NCBI GenBank assembly: GCA_020086605.1 | Contig: JACBWW010000003.1 | Location: 52,392,334-52,456,333 of the forward strand | Direction: 5' to 3' | Length of the DNA: 64,000 bases | Source: Lanius collurio | Taxonomy: Eukaryota; Chordata; Aves; Passeriformes; Laniidae | In this document: positions 10,546-21,588 of the stretch, piece by piece | How the letters are laid out: the number at the start of each line of letters is the position of its first letter | Position numbering within the stretch: position 1 is the stretch's first letter | The notes under the pieces: model-generated | Database searches by the model: none | Seen by the model: only the letters and a program-made list of their open reading frames with translations | Told to the model about the DNA's origin: nothing | Position numbers and translations under genes: made by a program

Positions 10546-13110
10546 TATCATTGCATTTCCATACAAAGAAGCTAAGCATGATTATATGTACACAACACAA
10601 TCTAAATACATAACTCTGGACTATATATCTACAGAGAGTTACATTTAAAAATTTATGTTAAAAGAATGTTCAGATTGCAAAATCAAGTATTCAAGTGGTA
10701 GGAAATGCCAGTGCAATTTTAGCTTGGTGCCTTTGTGAATATTCATGATGATACAGCCTGTAGCTGTATGATCTGTCAACAATGTATTTTTTCATACTCA
10801 CATCCTGGCTTATGTTTACCTCTGCTTGTCTGATCTCTGTTTTGGTTTTCTGCTTGCCACAGCTCCTGTCTGTCCTATCTCTTATCCTCTCCTCCATCCA
10901 CTGTCTGACACTTCTTAAGTTTGTCCATAATCCTTGCTCCCTGCTCCTTAAGCTTCTCTTTTGGCTCATACCATTTCCTTCTTCTAGTCTTCTCTTAGCA
11001 TTTCTCACCTTCCTCATCTCTCCACATTTGTCAGGCCATCCCTCTACTTCCTACAAATGTGAAAGCAAAGGGAATGCTGAGAACACACAAAAGCCCAGTT
11101 TTCTGCTCCCATGCATGATAGTCAGGCCCACAAAGGCATGAACAGCTGGGACAAAATTTATAAAGGCTTTTTATACATTTTCAGGTCTCTTAAAGTAAGC
11201 TCAGCCACTCAAGAGGAGGCAAGGTTTTGTAAGAGTTCTTTTGTTGTTGAGCTGTTGAGCTTGCTGAATTAAGGTAGAAATTTTGAAGGATGTAATCAAC
11301 ATAACGAGGGTCTTATTTGTCTTTTTTCCCTTTTTTTTCCCTTTGAAATTGCATAGTTTGACAGGGTTGTCAGGGGGTGACAAAAAGGATAGGCCTAGTT
11401 CCAGGGGTCATCTTCCTCAGAAACTGAAAGTCAAACGCGTGCTTCAAGGCATGTGTCTGTTACCGCTTCTCAAGAGAAAAGAATGTATTTTTTTCTCTCT
11501 TTTCATAGGCTTTTTCCCTTAATCCCAGTTTTAGGGAAGGCTGACTTGTGCTATTCTGTACTCTCCAAAAAAATAAGCTCAAGGCATTAATGTAGAGACT
11601 AAAAATTCTGTCAAAATGGTCAAAGGTCGACATATCAGCGTGGAGCAAATCTAAGAAGAAGTAGTGGCAGCTGTAAATGTAGATGGGTCTAACAGCCCTT
11701 CTATACCATGGAGAGAAAAACTGGCAACACAGTGGCTTGGGGGAAAACATAACACCCTACAAATATCTGGCAAGTACAATGGAAAAGATGGACAGAAATT
11801 ATTGAGGATTCCCTGAGTGGAAGTTAAAGCATGAAACAGTGGTATGAAATAAGCTCATATGGGAACTAATGCAAACCCTTTAAATTTTTTTCTGCGCAAA
11901 AATATGAAGTGTAGTATGGGGAATATGAAGTGTAGCACAGAGGAGGAGCTGGACTGGGTGATTTAGTAGAACTTCTCTGCCTCTTTTCTCTTAGCTAATG
12001 GCAGAAAACTTACCAATGACCAATAAGAAAAAAAAAAAAAGTCCTGCACACTTTATCCAGTCCCTCTCTGACTCTTTAGGTGGAGACTCTGCTGTCCTTA
12101 TGTATCCAAAGAGAGAATGGATCAAGAAGATGAAGAAACTTCTTCAGTCAGTAAAAGAATTGTAGGCCTTAATGGTTTAGCTGTGGGCAGAAGGCAGCGA
12201 AGCTTCCTCCTTTAACTAAAGAGGAACATTTAGTGGAGATTCACATACAAGAAGATTAAGAAAACTTCAAGACAATACGTTTACTGCTGTGTAATTTATA
12301 CAGTCACTTGAGAGGGGAGAAAAAAAGAGTCAAAATGTATTTTAATGGCTGCATTAGAAATGGACAGGATTATAGTTTGCAGCTTTTATTTCGCTTCTGC
12401 ACTTTGTAGAGAAATATATTATAAATTTTCACTGATAATTTAAGGATTTAACTTCTAATCTAGTCTTCTAGGTGAAAGAGCATTTAGTTTGCCACACCTA
12501 CATTCTTTTGGATAGGTAAGGACAGCATGAAAAGTATCTCCTAAAAATTAAAAACTTGCAGTCTGCCCAAATTTTCCATCTCACTGTCTTCTCCCTTCCC
12601 AAATAAGAGACCCTTATTTTATGATATAAAATAGCCTTAGAGTGAAACAGCTTACGCATTCTTAAAGCAAACTATTTCCTGATAGCAGGTTCTTCAATAC
12701 CAGCTGCTTCAGGTGGAGACAAATTCCTTTTGGGGATTACACGCATTTCTAAGCATTACCTGATGTAACTCTTACAAAAGACTATACTAAATTATCTGAT
12801 AAGTTATGTGATAAAACTTCTTATGACCTAGAGCCACAAGACTGAAGCTTCGGTCAGAGACGGGTGGGTGTGAGACTCAGGGAGTAGTTCATGGGTGAGA
12901 GATGGCAACTGTTTCCTAAGTGGCCCAGGACTGGAGTAACTGGGTCCAGCATGGTGTCCAAAGGTGAATTCCTGGTGTCAGTCTCAGCTCGTGTCCTCCC
13001 ACAGAGGGGACTAAGGTTACTTAGGAGACAGCCTTGCAGTGGTAAAGCCACAATGAAGAAAGCCAGAAAAGTCTCAGCATGGAGTCAAACTTGAATGTGT
13101 GAACACTGTA
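10546..13110. other. Unique DNA; GC-richer leader before the next CR1
   Basis: No gene recognised. Overlapping open frames on both strands at 10691-11141 (108 and 119 codons) arise from a pyrimidine-rich stretch and show only low-complexity residues. The segment 12840-13110, just upstream of the CR1 at 13111, is richer in GC than its surroundings and matches no family I recall. Confidence 0.4.
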
Positions 13111-13408
13111 GTGGGAGCTGCTGATCTCCTCTCTCTGGTCACCAGTGCTGGGACATGAAGAAATGGAGTGAAGCTGAATCAGGGAAAGTTGAGGCTAGGC
13201 ATTAGGAAAAGGTCACCAAGAGGCTGGTCAGTCACTGGAACTGGCTCCCCAGGAAGGTGGACACGGCCCCAAGCCTGAGAGAGTTCAAGGGGCATCTGGA
13301 CAATGCTCTTAGTCATACAGTTTAGTTTTAGGTAGTCCTGTGAGGAGCAGGGAGTTGAACTTGACCCTTATAGGTCCATTTCAATTCAATATATTCTATG
13401 ATTCTATG
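13111..13408 (+). mobile_element. CR1 LINE 3' end (5'-truncated)
   Basis: This is a 5'-truncated CR1, the usual state of avian copies. It begins near 'gtgggagctgctgatctcct' and runs through the end of ORF2, including 'cactggaactggctccccag' at 13235-13254, which corresponds to the family's conserved 'W-N-x-L-P' coding block. It then goes through the short 3' UTR to the CR1 tail 'attctatgattctatg' at 13393-13408. The tail sequence is diagnostic for CR1. Small deletions break the frame. No target-site duplication is visible, as is normal for CR1. Confidence 0.93.
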
Positions 13409-14700
13409 TATGTACATTGAACATTATAGGTTGGGCAGCCAATTACAAGATGATAATAGTAATCTACTGTTACAGTTGAATAGGAGTTATATTTACAATT
13501 TTTTTTGTCTGAGATGTTTGACACAACCACAGACAGAAAACCGGTAATTATGAAATAATAAATAATCTTGTTTTGACTTAGAGGTGGGCGAAATAGCTCT
13601 AGGTCTTCACAGACCTTTTATTTCACTTTCCAGTAACTTTCGGCCTCAGTAGTGGACATAGTGATGGGAGCTAGTGCTATTTCTCAGTTTTGTGTCATGC
13701 AGCTGTTGCAGGCAGAGCCAGAGCTTCAGACAGAGTTTATTAAAGAAACTCTGCCATTGAGTTGAGAGATGCAGAAAGGACCCCCTTGCTTTCTAAACTC
13801 CGTCTCAGAGAGGAGCCAATGTGTGACTGGATCCAGTCTTAGCCCCAGACTTTGCCAATGATTTATGTGTACAGGATTATTCAGATGTAACTGAATCTTT
13901 ATACAACTTTGTCCTGCAGAATTAAGGATGGCAAACCAGATATATTTTTATAAATATATGTGGTTTATAATGATAATGATTAGATGAAAAGATCTTAATC
14001 AGAATTATTTACTACAGAATATAGTAAATGTAACAACTATTATAATATAGTGCAATATGAAGCAATATTGAAGAAATTATATTAAAAGCAATTGTATTAA
14101 AGCAATTTTATTAAAGTTAGCAAATTCAATTATTAAATAGAGATTGATGTTGTACTCACTCATACCAACGGCAATGGACAAGTCTCTTTAGCTCAGCCTC
14201 AAGGAACAACCTTTAGCAACATCCCCATCCGTGCACATACCCCTAATATATTGCAACAAGGGATATATTAGAAGACCCTACTCTTAAAATTTGGCACTGG
14301 GATTTTATATATGGCTGTCATATGTCTCCAGGCCTGCTGTGTTAACGCAGCAGCTTTAGATAAGTTATCAGCAGTATCACCTGTTTGGCCCTTTATCCGG
14401 GTATTTTACTAGGTCTACCATATCTTATCTCACTATCAGGATGTTTATCTTAGGGATTGATGAGTCAGACTGGTTTCGGCATTGTTCAACACCAAAAGCA
14501 GCATGACATCCCCTATTCATTTACCACTGATAGCTTTGCAAATAGGGCATTGTTCAAGTTGTTCTCCCCACTCTAGGCAGAGCATCCTGGTGCAGCAACA
14601 TACCCCTTTGAGCTGGCCCGTGTGTCACCAGTGGCAAATAGGACATAGGATGGCTCCTGTCTGAGTTCAGAACATGTCCAGGTTTATGGCTGAACAAATG
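13409..14700. other. Possible degraded ERV-like segment, not assigned
   Basis: Several motifs on the minus strand are retrovirus-like but do not form a complete element: an AATAAA-type signal (plus-strand tttatt at 13737-13742), a second one near 13619, a TATA-like tract (plus-strand ttttatatatgg at 14302-14313) and the RING-like fossil listed separately. I could not find matching LTR ends or a target duplication. The stretch 13920-14150 is very AT-rich. I leave the element unnamed. Confidence 0.3.
14530..14660 (-). pseudogene. RING-finger-like coding fossil
   Basis: On the minus strand one frame from 14660 down to 14530 reads Cys-Pro-Ile-Cys, then 28 codons including a stop, then a second Cys-Pro-Ile-Cys. 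Between them lie a cysteine cluster and Glu-Trp followed by six residues before the second CPIC. C3HC4 RING fingers have CPIC near the start, a CxHxxC core, and a Trp six residues before a final CP[IL]C; TOPORS-type RINGs have exactly this W-x6-C spacing. Here the metal-binding His is not evident, the interval is about three residues short, and a stop follows the first CPIC, so it cannot be functional. It may derive from a RING gene carried in a retroelement, or be coincidence. Confidence 0.35.
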
Positions 14701-17700
14701 AACCTTTGAGAATTTTGTCTTAAAGGTTTTTACTGTCCCAAAATTCCATGTTATTCTGTTTTCTCTAATTTAAGAGCTTTCCTTTCTGTACTATTTAAAT
14801 ATGCAGCTATACATGATAAAACATTTTACTTGTAACTGCTTCCCTATTTGCTAAAAATATTTCTTAAATACACCTTCTTCCATAAAGTCTCTCATCTCTG
14901 ATCTGCATAAAAAGTTCATCATGTTAATTCAGATTTATTAAAAAACAAACCTGCTCAGCTATAGGATTAACACATATTCAGATCACGATATGCACAATTT
15001 GAATTTAAGGTCTATCACAGAAGCTGCATATTTAGAAACCTATAACTTTCTGTTATCATCTACATTGAGCTGACTAAACGTGATCCTAAAATTATGACAG
15101 TTGCAAAATCATGGATCCTGAAGCTCACAGAGTATCCTCATTGAGGCAAAAGCAATTATATAAAAGGAGTTTTGAAAAAACAAAGTAGAACATTGACTGA
15201 TGACTGATGCCTTTATATTGGCTGTCTCTGGGAATCAAGGGAAATACAAGTGAAAATCCAGGGGGTGCTTTCAGGGAAAGATTTGTTTCTCATTGGAAAG
15301 GAGCAGATTTGTTTCATGTATGAGGAGAAGAAAGCTTGCAGCTCCCTGTTCCACTGACCCTTTTTATGGATGGTTGGTATTACTCATTCCCACCCTGCTG
15401 CTCTGCAGGGTCTGGAGTGGCTGATGTTGGAAAACAACCGTGGCACACTCTTGCTATCTGTAAGTTTTAAGTGTGCAAAGACAGGACCAAGGCTTTTCCG
15501 GGGCAAATTCCCTGAAAACCAATGTCAATAAGGGTGGGTGGGAACAGATGGAGAGTTGATGTGTCTTCTGTTCCAGTCAGTGCTACTGTTAGGAGTAAGC
15601 AGTGGAACTCCTAGCAGTTCCCTCACTTCTTACAAGTCATCCCAGTGAAACTGAGTCTTTCTGAGACGTTTTGATCGGCACCAGGATCTGAAGAGGTAGA
15701 TAGGAAACTGCTCTGGGTTCTGCTCTCAGCTCTGTGGGGCAGGATTTTGCAGTAAGAGGACAGATTATAGTAGCTGTATTAGTACACAAGGGATAAAAGT
15801 AGTCCTGCTATGTAGTGCAACCTTTTTACATCGACAAATAAATCATAATACAAAGACAGCAAGCCCTAAAGGTCTTTTATTCAGGTGTTGTTAGTTTAAA
15901 AAAAAAATAAAAAAAAGAAAGAAAGGCATTTATCTCAGGTAGACTCTGTTTAAAGGAAAGGTTCTTGGAAGACAACTCAGCAAGCATATTTAACATTAAT
16001 GGGATTGGGAAGAATAATTTATGTACCTTAGAAAAAAGGAAGCCCAAAAAATCATAAGAACTGAACACAAGCCAATTCAAAATTATTTAGGATCTTGTAC
16101 AAGTTACAACAGTACATTCCGTGACTTGTAGCCTAATATCAAATATCTTGAGGAGTCTTTCTTTACAAAATCAAAGACCAGACACTGCTCAGCATGTTAG
16201 ATCTATGATGAATATGAATCAGTTCCACTCTCTTTTCAGCCCTGACCACCATTCCCATGCCAATTGATTGAAGTTAAACTATACAAATTACATGCAAAAT
16301 GAGGAAGCACTGAATAATATGCTCTCAAAAACATGTAACTTCAAAAATGAACATTAAATCGCTTCTCTTCTCCATCTCAGTCCCTCACCTACTTTTACTC
16401 TGCCAGGTATCATGTCCTATTGTATCTTTTCTTAGGCCACAAGACAGTAGACTTGGACTTTAATTGTCTGTCAGAAATAGGCATCTGTAGTCTCAAACTC
16501 CCAAAGAGGCTAAATTTGGATTCCAGTCCTGTTGCAGAATGCCACCTTCCTCAACAAATATTGCATTTGGCAGTAAGACAGCTTCATCTTTTTTCTTGGA
16601 GAAAGTTGGTGTTATAAGGCACATTAGATTATTAAACCCTGGCTTTAGAATAATAAGTAAGAAATGTGCTGCAACTGGCAAAGTTCAATCAGACACATTT
16701 ATAACAGTTAGAGTAATCATCCTGTGAATCAGATTTTCAAGAGTTGTGTTAAATTTTCCATAATTAGGGATCTTTAAGTCAAGACTCAATATCTTATTAA
16801 GAGGAATATCTCAATTCTGGTATAACTTAAGCCTAATACAAGAATAAGCTGACTGGAGCTGTATGGTCTAACTTATGCAAGATAATAGCTCTTATAGTGA
16901 TTTTGTATGAATTTATTATCTGTGAAAAGGAATACTTATGGTAAAAATATTAGCATTACAGCTATTTAAGTGGTTAAAGTTATTCGTTGAGAGTCCAGAG
17001 TTAGATTATTTAAGCACCGGATTTTTAAGGATACTAAGAGTCAAATGTGTTTTGATGGAATCTGTGGACAATATCCTATAGCAAACAGAAGTCAAAAAAG
17101 GGAGTTATTCTACACCAATCTCTGAAAAACTAACAACCAACCAAAAAAAAAAAAACCAAACTAAAAACAAAACTCAACAAACCAACAAAGAGAAAATAAA
17201 TTAAATAAAATTATGAATGCAGGGGAATTACAAACTCCAAATGCTGAGAAAGCATTTGTTCATAAAAGAAAGAAAAATCAACTTCATTTTCAGGAATGTA
17301 GTGGGGATATTTTTTTATTACAATTTCATTTTTCTTCAGAGATTTGATTTACTAGAAAATCCAGTTGGCACTTTTTTCATCACTGCCATTTATAAAACAG
17401 TGCTTTCTTAATGAAGATGATCTACTAAGAGATGAAGGCAGGAGAAAATTTAGAACAAACTGTTTTACTGAAGATAAAGTAGGAAGTAGCAGTCCATGGA
17501 GAGTCCCATGGATGGGGAACTTTGAGGCAGGAATTTCAAAGGCAGTCGTTGTTGGCCAATGTTGTCTTCTCTAAACTTAGTAGAAAAACAGAGTGCCTTT
17601 TTTGAAATAATGTACTTTAATGGAAGGAAATCTAGTCCAGGGAGAAGTGTTTATGGTAATCAAACCTTTTGTGTCAATTACCAAAAAACTTTTAAAGTTT

Positions 17701-17759
17701 AATGGTGCAGTAGTAGATGATTATCATCATTCCCAAAGGTTTTCTTCGTGATAATTATT
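14701..17759. other. Unique AT-rich DNA with an A-rich tract
   Basis: No gene or known repeat family recognised. An A-rich low-complexity tract made of A and C runs lies at about 17124-17212. Short open frames near 16420-16730 on both strands have no recognisable family. Confidence 0.4.
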
Positions 17760-17798
17760 TGTCCTGGTTTCGGCTGCCTGCTGGGTTAAACCACAACA
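17760..17798 (+). repeat. 39-bp relic joining both ends of an avian ERVL-type LTR
   Basis: The 39 bases open with TGTCCTGGTTTCGGCTG, the 5' end typical of a common avian ERVL-type LTR, and close with TGGGTTAAACCACAACA, the typical 3' end of the same family. The whole interior (normally several hundred bases with promoter and polyadenylation signal) is missing. The two termini also form an imperfect inverted repeat, TGTCCTGGTTT against TGTTGTGGTTT. Flanking 5-mers (TTATT on the left, TAAAT on the right) do not match, so no target duplication survives. It is best read as an LTR with an internal deletion. Confidence 0.7.
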
Positions 17799-20411
17799 TA
17801 AATCCCTACCATTCTCTTCAACAAGCAGGAATTTTATTCACTCTTAGCTTGTATGTTCTCTTTGAATCAGGGTGCATAAGCCTAGCCAGGTAGCTTGGAA
17901 GAAGCATGAAACATCAGATCCCCTACTGATTTAGTTGCACAGAAAATATTTTTAACTAAAAACACTGAACTGAGCACTTAAACATACATTTTGGCATCTC
18001 CTATCACTTTTGTCACAATCCTTTTAAATTCCAGAAAGAAAAATTATTACTCGAACCCCCTTTTAAATTAATTTCCATTGTGATTATGCTGTTTAATCAC
18101 TTTACTGATGTCAGCCTGCCCTAATACTGTGTCTTATCACTACAGCCAAGGGAGCCCTTCCCCAGACACGGCCACCTGGGCTGGCCAAAGCCCCAGTGCT
18201 CACAGGCCGTGTGCTGCTCCAGGTATCAGCTGCCAGAGGACCCCTGCACAGCACCAGGTTGGGCATCTTTGGTCTTCTTACAACACCAGCACACTAAAAA
18301 GCATGCACTAGGAGGGAAATACTGTTCTTATTCCCTTTTTACAAGCAGAGAAAGATGACAATAATTTGCAGTAGTGCTCATAACTATTATTATTTATTAT
18401 TTTCACTGTGATAGCATCTATGAACCATCTGTGGCAAAGCTGGAAACAGAACCTAGCTCTTGTGAACTTACCAGTCAAGTGCCAAAACCACAAGTCCTTC
18501 CTTCCTCCCACACTGCATGTATTTGTAAAGAATTATGTGTTTTTAAAAAGAAATTTGTAACTGCTATGGCACTGCTAATCCCCCCTATTCCCCCCTTAAA
18601 ACATTCTGATAAATATTTGGTCTAGGAAATTAGTTTTTAAGGGGATTTTCATTAATTTTCCCCCCCCTCTGGATCAATTTAATGTTTTTTCCTTTGAAAA
18701 GGCCATGAATGGAGGAAAATAATTACCACAACACACTTGCACATTCTTAGCAAATACTCATATGCTCATATTCACACATAGTCACAAAATTCAACTTGTA
18801 GAAAACATTGATTTCCAGAGCATTCTTAGTTGGTGACTGATCAAACACTGAAAGCATTTAACCTCTCTCACACTCTACAAATACAAGTGAGAGGAAATGA
18901 GAAAAAAAAAAAGGAACTAGTAAAGTTTCAAACAATGGAGTCAAAGAAAAAGGTCTGCGTACTTTTTTTACCACTACCACAACAATATGTATGTCTTTTA
19001 ATTTTTATTCCTATAGGAGTACAGATTGCTGTGGATCCTGATTTCAAAACTCACAGTGGAGAAAAAGAGCAGGAAAAGGGCTAAGTGAGCCAGGATAGGA
19101 GGAGCCCTTCAGAATCTTTTAAAATATGTAAATAACTTTTCTGCTGAATGTGGCTCTGATTAAACAAAGCCATTATTATCAGCTTTTAAAAACTGTAAAT
19201 CTGAAATATATGCAGCAGCTTGCCAAGTAACAATGCTGTGACACTTTTTTCCCTGTTCTTCTCACCCTCATCCTAGTTTTTCTCTCTTCACTATCCATAT
19301 TATTCTCATTCCTGGCTTTGGGCACCATACTGATTAACCCAGTGGGGCCCAGGTCTGTGGCTTGCCTTCTAGAGGCTACTGCAACATGAAGTGCATGTAA
19401 CCAGCAATAATAGTCGTCTCCAGACGGCACTGGGCACAGTGCTTATTACCACGAGTAGTCTCATTGAAGTCAATGACACTGCTTTATTCCAGGAGTAGTT
19501 ACAGTGCAGTTAATGGCACTCTTCGTAGCATAAACACCACACCCTATGAAAGTGTTTAAAACATCAGGACTTTATAAGCTATTCTGGACAGGTAATCTGT
19601 CTTTATTTGTCATGCTGAGCATCACACATGATTATGACATGATGTATTACAAATTAGAAATGCAGTAACTTCAGCTGTTAGATGTAGGTTTTTTCACTTT
19701 AATAGTTGTTTCACTCTTTACAGAAACATGGGAGTTATGTTAGAGCTAGGACTCTAAATGCATTTTTCTCTAACTTATCTATGTGCCCCTAAATCTTATG
19801 CACATTTTTTAATTGGACTGTAGTTCAGATGACCATAATAGGACCACCAGATACATTTAGTACTTCAAGCCTCATGCTACTCGAGTCATAATTTCCAAAG
19901 ATTTATCTCTCTTTGGAATCAAGGGGAAAAAAATAATTACGTTCATTAAAAAAATTAGGAACTCTCAGCAGGGCTTTTTTGTGCATGCAGATTTGAAGAT
20001 CACACCCGACCTGCAATTGTCCTAAGTGACCTCAGTCACTTAGTGTTTTTCTCAATCACTATGTGGTTCCTCCTTTTGTTGTTGTTGTTGCTTTTTGGTT
20101 TATTTTTTAGGAAGAAAGAGTTGAGTTTCAGTAGGACTGGGTATTTGGCAAAGCAGCATGTTTGTCAGGGAAGGACTATCTTGCACAGATATGATTGATT
20201 TACAATCAGGTGTCGTGGCCAAAAAAAATCAATGAAGAAGCCAGCAACTCTGTTCAGCAATTTCAGTGAAAATTGAACTACCCTTTATGCTGGGAGAGAA
20301 CTTCTTAGAGAAGCAGGACATGGTAAAGCACTGGCCAAATGGGAGAGCCACCTACATTGGTCTTCCTTCTAAAGGAGTTGAAATTCTAGAGGAATGGAGA
20401 ACATTGTAAGC
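17799..20411. other. Unique DNA, nothing recognised
   Basis: No gene recognised. A GC-richer patch lies at about 18108-18290, with a chance-like 67-codon open frame. The rest is AT-rich. Confidence 0.4.
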
Positions 20412-20412
20412 T

Positions 20413-20465
<53 letters not shown>

Positions 20466-20469
20466 NNNN

Positions 20470-20517
<48 letters not shown>
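20412..20517. repeat. (GT)n microsatellite with a 4-N gap
   Basis: A nearly pure TG repeat of about 105 bases is interrupted by two TTTG steps and by four undetermined bases at 20466-20469. The Ns probably mark unresolved repeat length. An open frame across it on the minus strand is a repeat artefact. Confidence 0.98.
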
Positions 20518-20519
<2 letters not shown>

Positions 20520-21148
20520 AAGCTGAAAGCATTTCAACCTACATGTATACATCATATACCTATTTAGGAATAGCTTTTTAGGTGCTTGTATATTCCAAAA
20601 TGCTGCAATGAGAAGAAAAGCAAAATGGATAAAGTGGAAGGTGAAATGGTGAGTGGAGGTAAAATTGCAGGAGGTGGGCCAGAGTGCCCAGAGGACAAGA
20701 CAAATACACTCGATTATTCAGGTGACTAAAGCTTTCTCCTTGTAATAAAGCTCAAAAAGAAAAAATGCACAAAATGATTATGCATTTCCTGATAGAAAAA
20801 TTTCTCTTTCATTAAAAATCAACAAAAAGTAACTCAACCCCAGTAAATCCAGTGAGAAAACCAAAGCTAACCAGAAAAAGCTTTGTTTAGAAATATTTTG
20901 TCCCCTTTCTGAGGAACAGATGTAGCAAATCCTAAGTTTCTGAAAGGCAGTGAATTCATGTGCAGATCTCTCAGTTTGAATTTTTGAAACCTAGGGAATT
21001 CAAGTATTAATTTGCCTCCATCTGTCCTATTCTCAAGCACTTAGCTGCATAAAAAGATCATCACACTGATGATTTTTGAAAAAAAGTTATTTACAGTGCC
21101 TTCATCATCTCGCAGATGACTCAGTCTAACACTTTTCTTTAACTTGCC
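20518..21148. other. Unique DNA before the assembly gap
   Basis: No gene or repeat family recognised in this stretch. Confidence 0.4.
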
Positions 21149-21509
21149 NNNNNNNNNNNNNNNNNNNNNNNNNNNNNNNNNNNNNNNNNNNNNNNNNNNN
21201 NNNNNNNNNNNNNNNNNNNNNNNNNNNNNNNNNNNNNNNNNNNNNNNNNNNNNNNNNNNNNNNNNNNNNNNNNNNNNNNNNNNNNNNNNNNNNNNNNNNN
21301 NNNNNNNNNNNNNNNNNNNNNNNNNNNNNNNNNNNNNNNNNNNNNNNNNNNNNNNNNNNNNNNNNNNNNNNNNNNNNNNNNNNNNNNNNNNNNNNNNNNN
21401 NNNNNNNNNNNNNNNNNNNNNNNNNNNNNNNNNNNNNNNNNNNNNNNNNNNNNNNNNNNNNNNNNNNNNNNNNNNNNNNNNNNNNNNNNNNNNNNNNNNN
21501 NNNNNNNNN
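21149..21509. other. Assembly gap (361 N)
   Basis: All bases are undetermined. The right edge abuts an AAAAG microsatellite, so the missing sequence is probably repeat or was lost because of it. The open frames that span it consist of unknown residues and are not genes. Confidence 0.99.
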
Positions 21510-21588
21510 AAAAGAAAAGAAAAGAAAAGAAAAGAAAAGAAAAGAAAAGAAAAGAAAAGAAAAGAAAAGAGAAAAAGAAAAGAAAAGG
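21510..21588. repeat. (AAAAG)n microsatellite
   Basis: About fifteen tandem AAAAG units with a few changes near the right end. The repeat starts exactly at the gap edge, so its true length is unknown. The minus-strand frame gives a Phe/Ser/Leu repeat that is not a protein. Confidence 0.98.

Noticed and set aside
10691..11141. Overlapping open frames of 108 (minus) and 119 (plus) codons
   Set aside because: They come from one pyrimidine-rich stretch; the proteins are low-complexity (Leu/Ser/Phe on one strand, Arg/Lys/Glu on the other).
14473..14490. Minus-strand match to part of a tRNA-Phe primer binding site (TGCCGAAACC)
   Set aside because: The match is only about 10 bases, no LTR end lies just upstream of it, and the RING-like fossil sits where the LTR should be.
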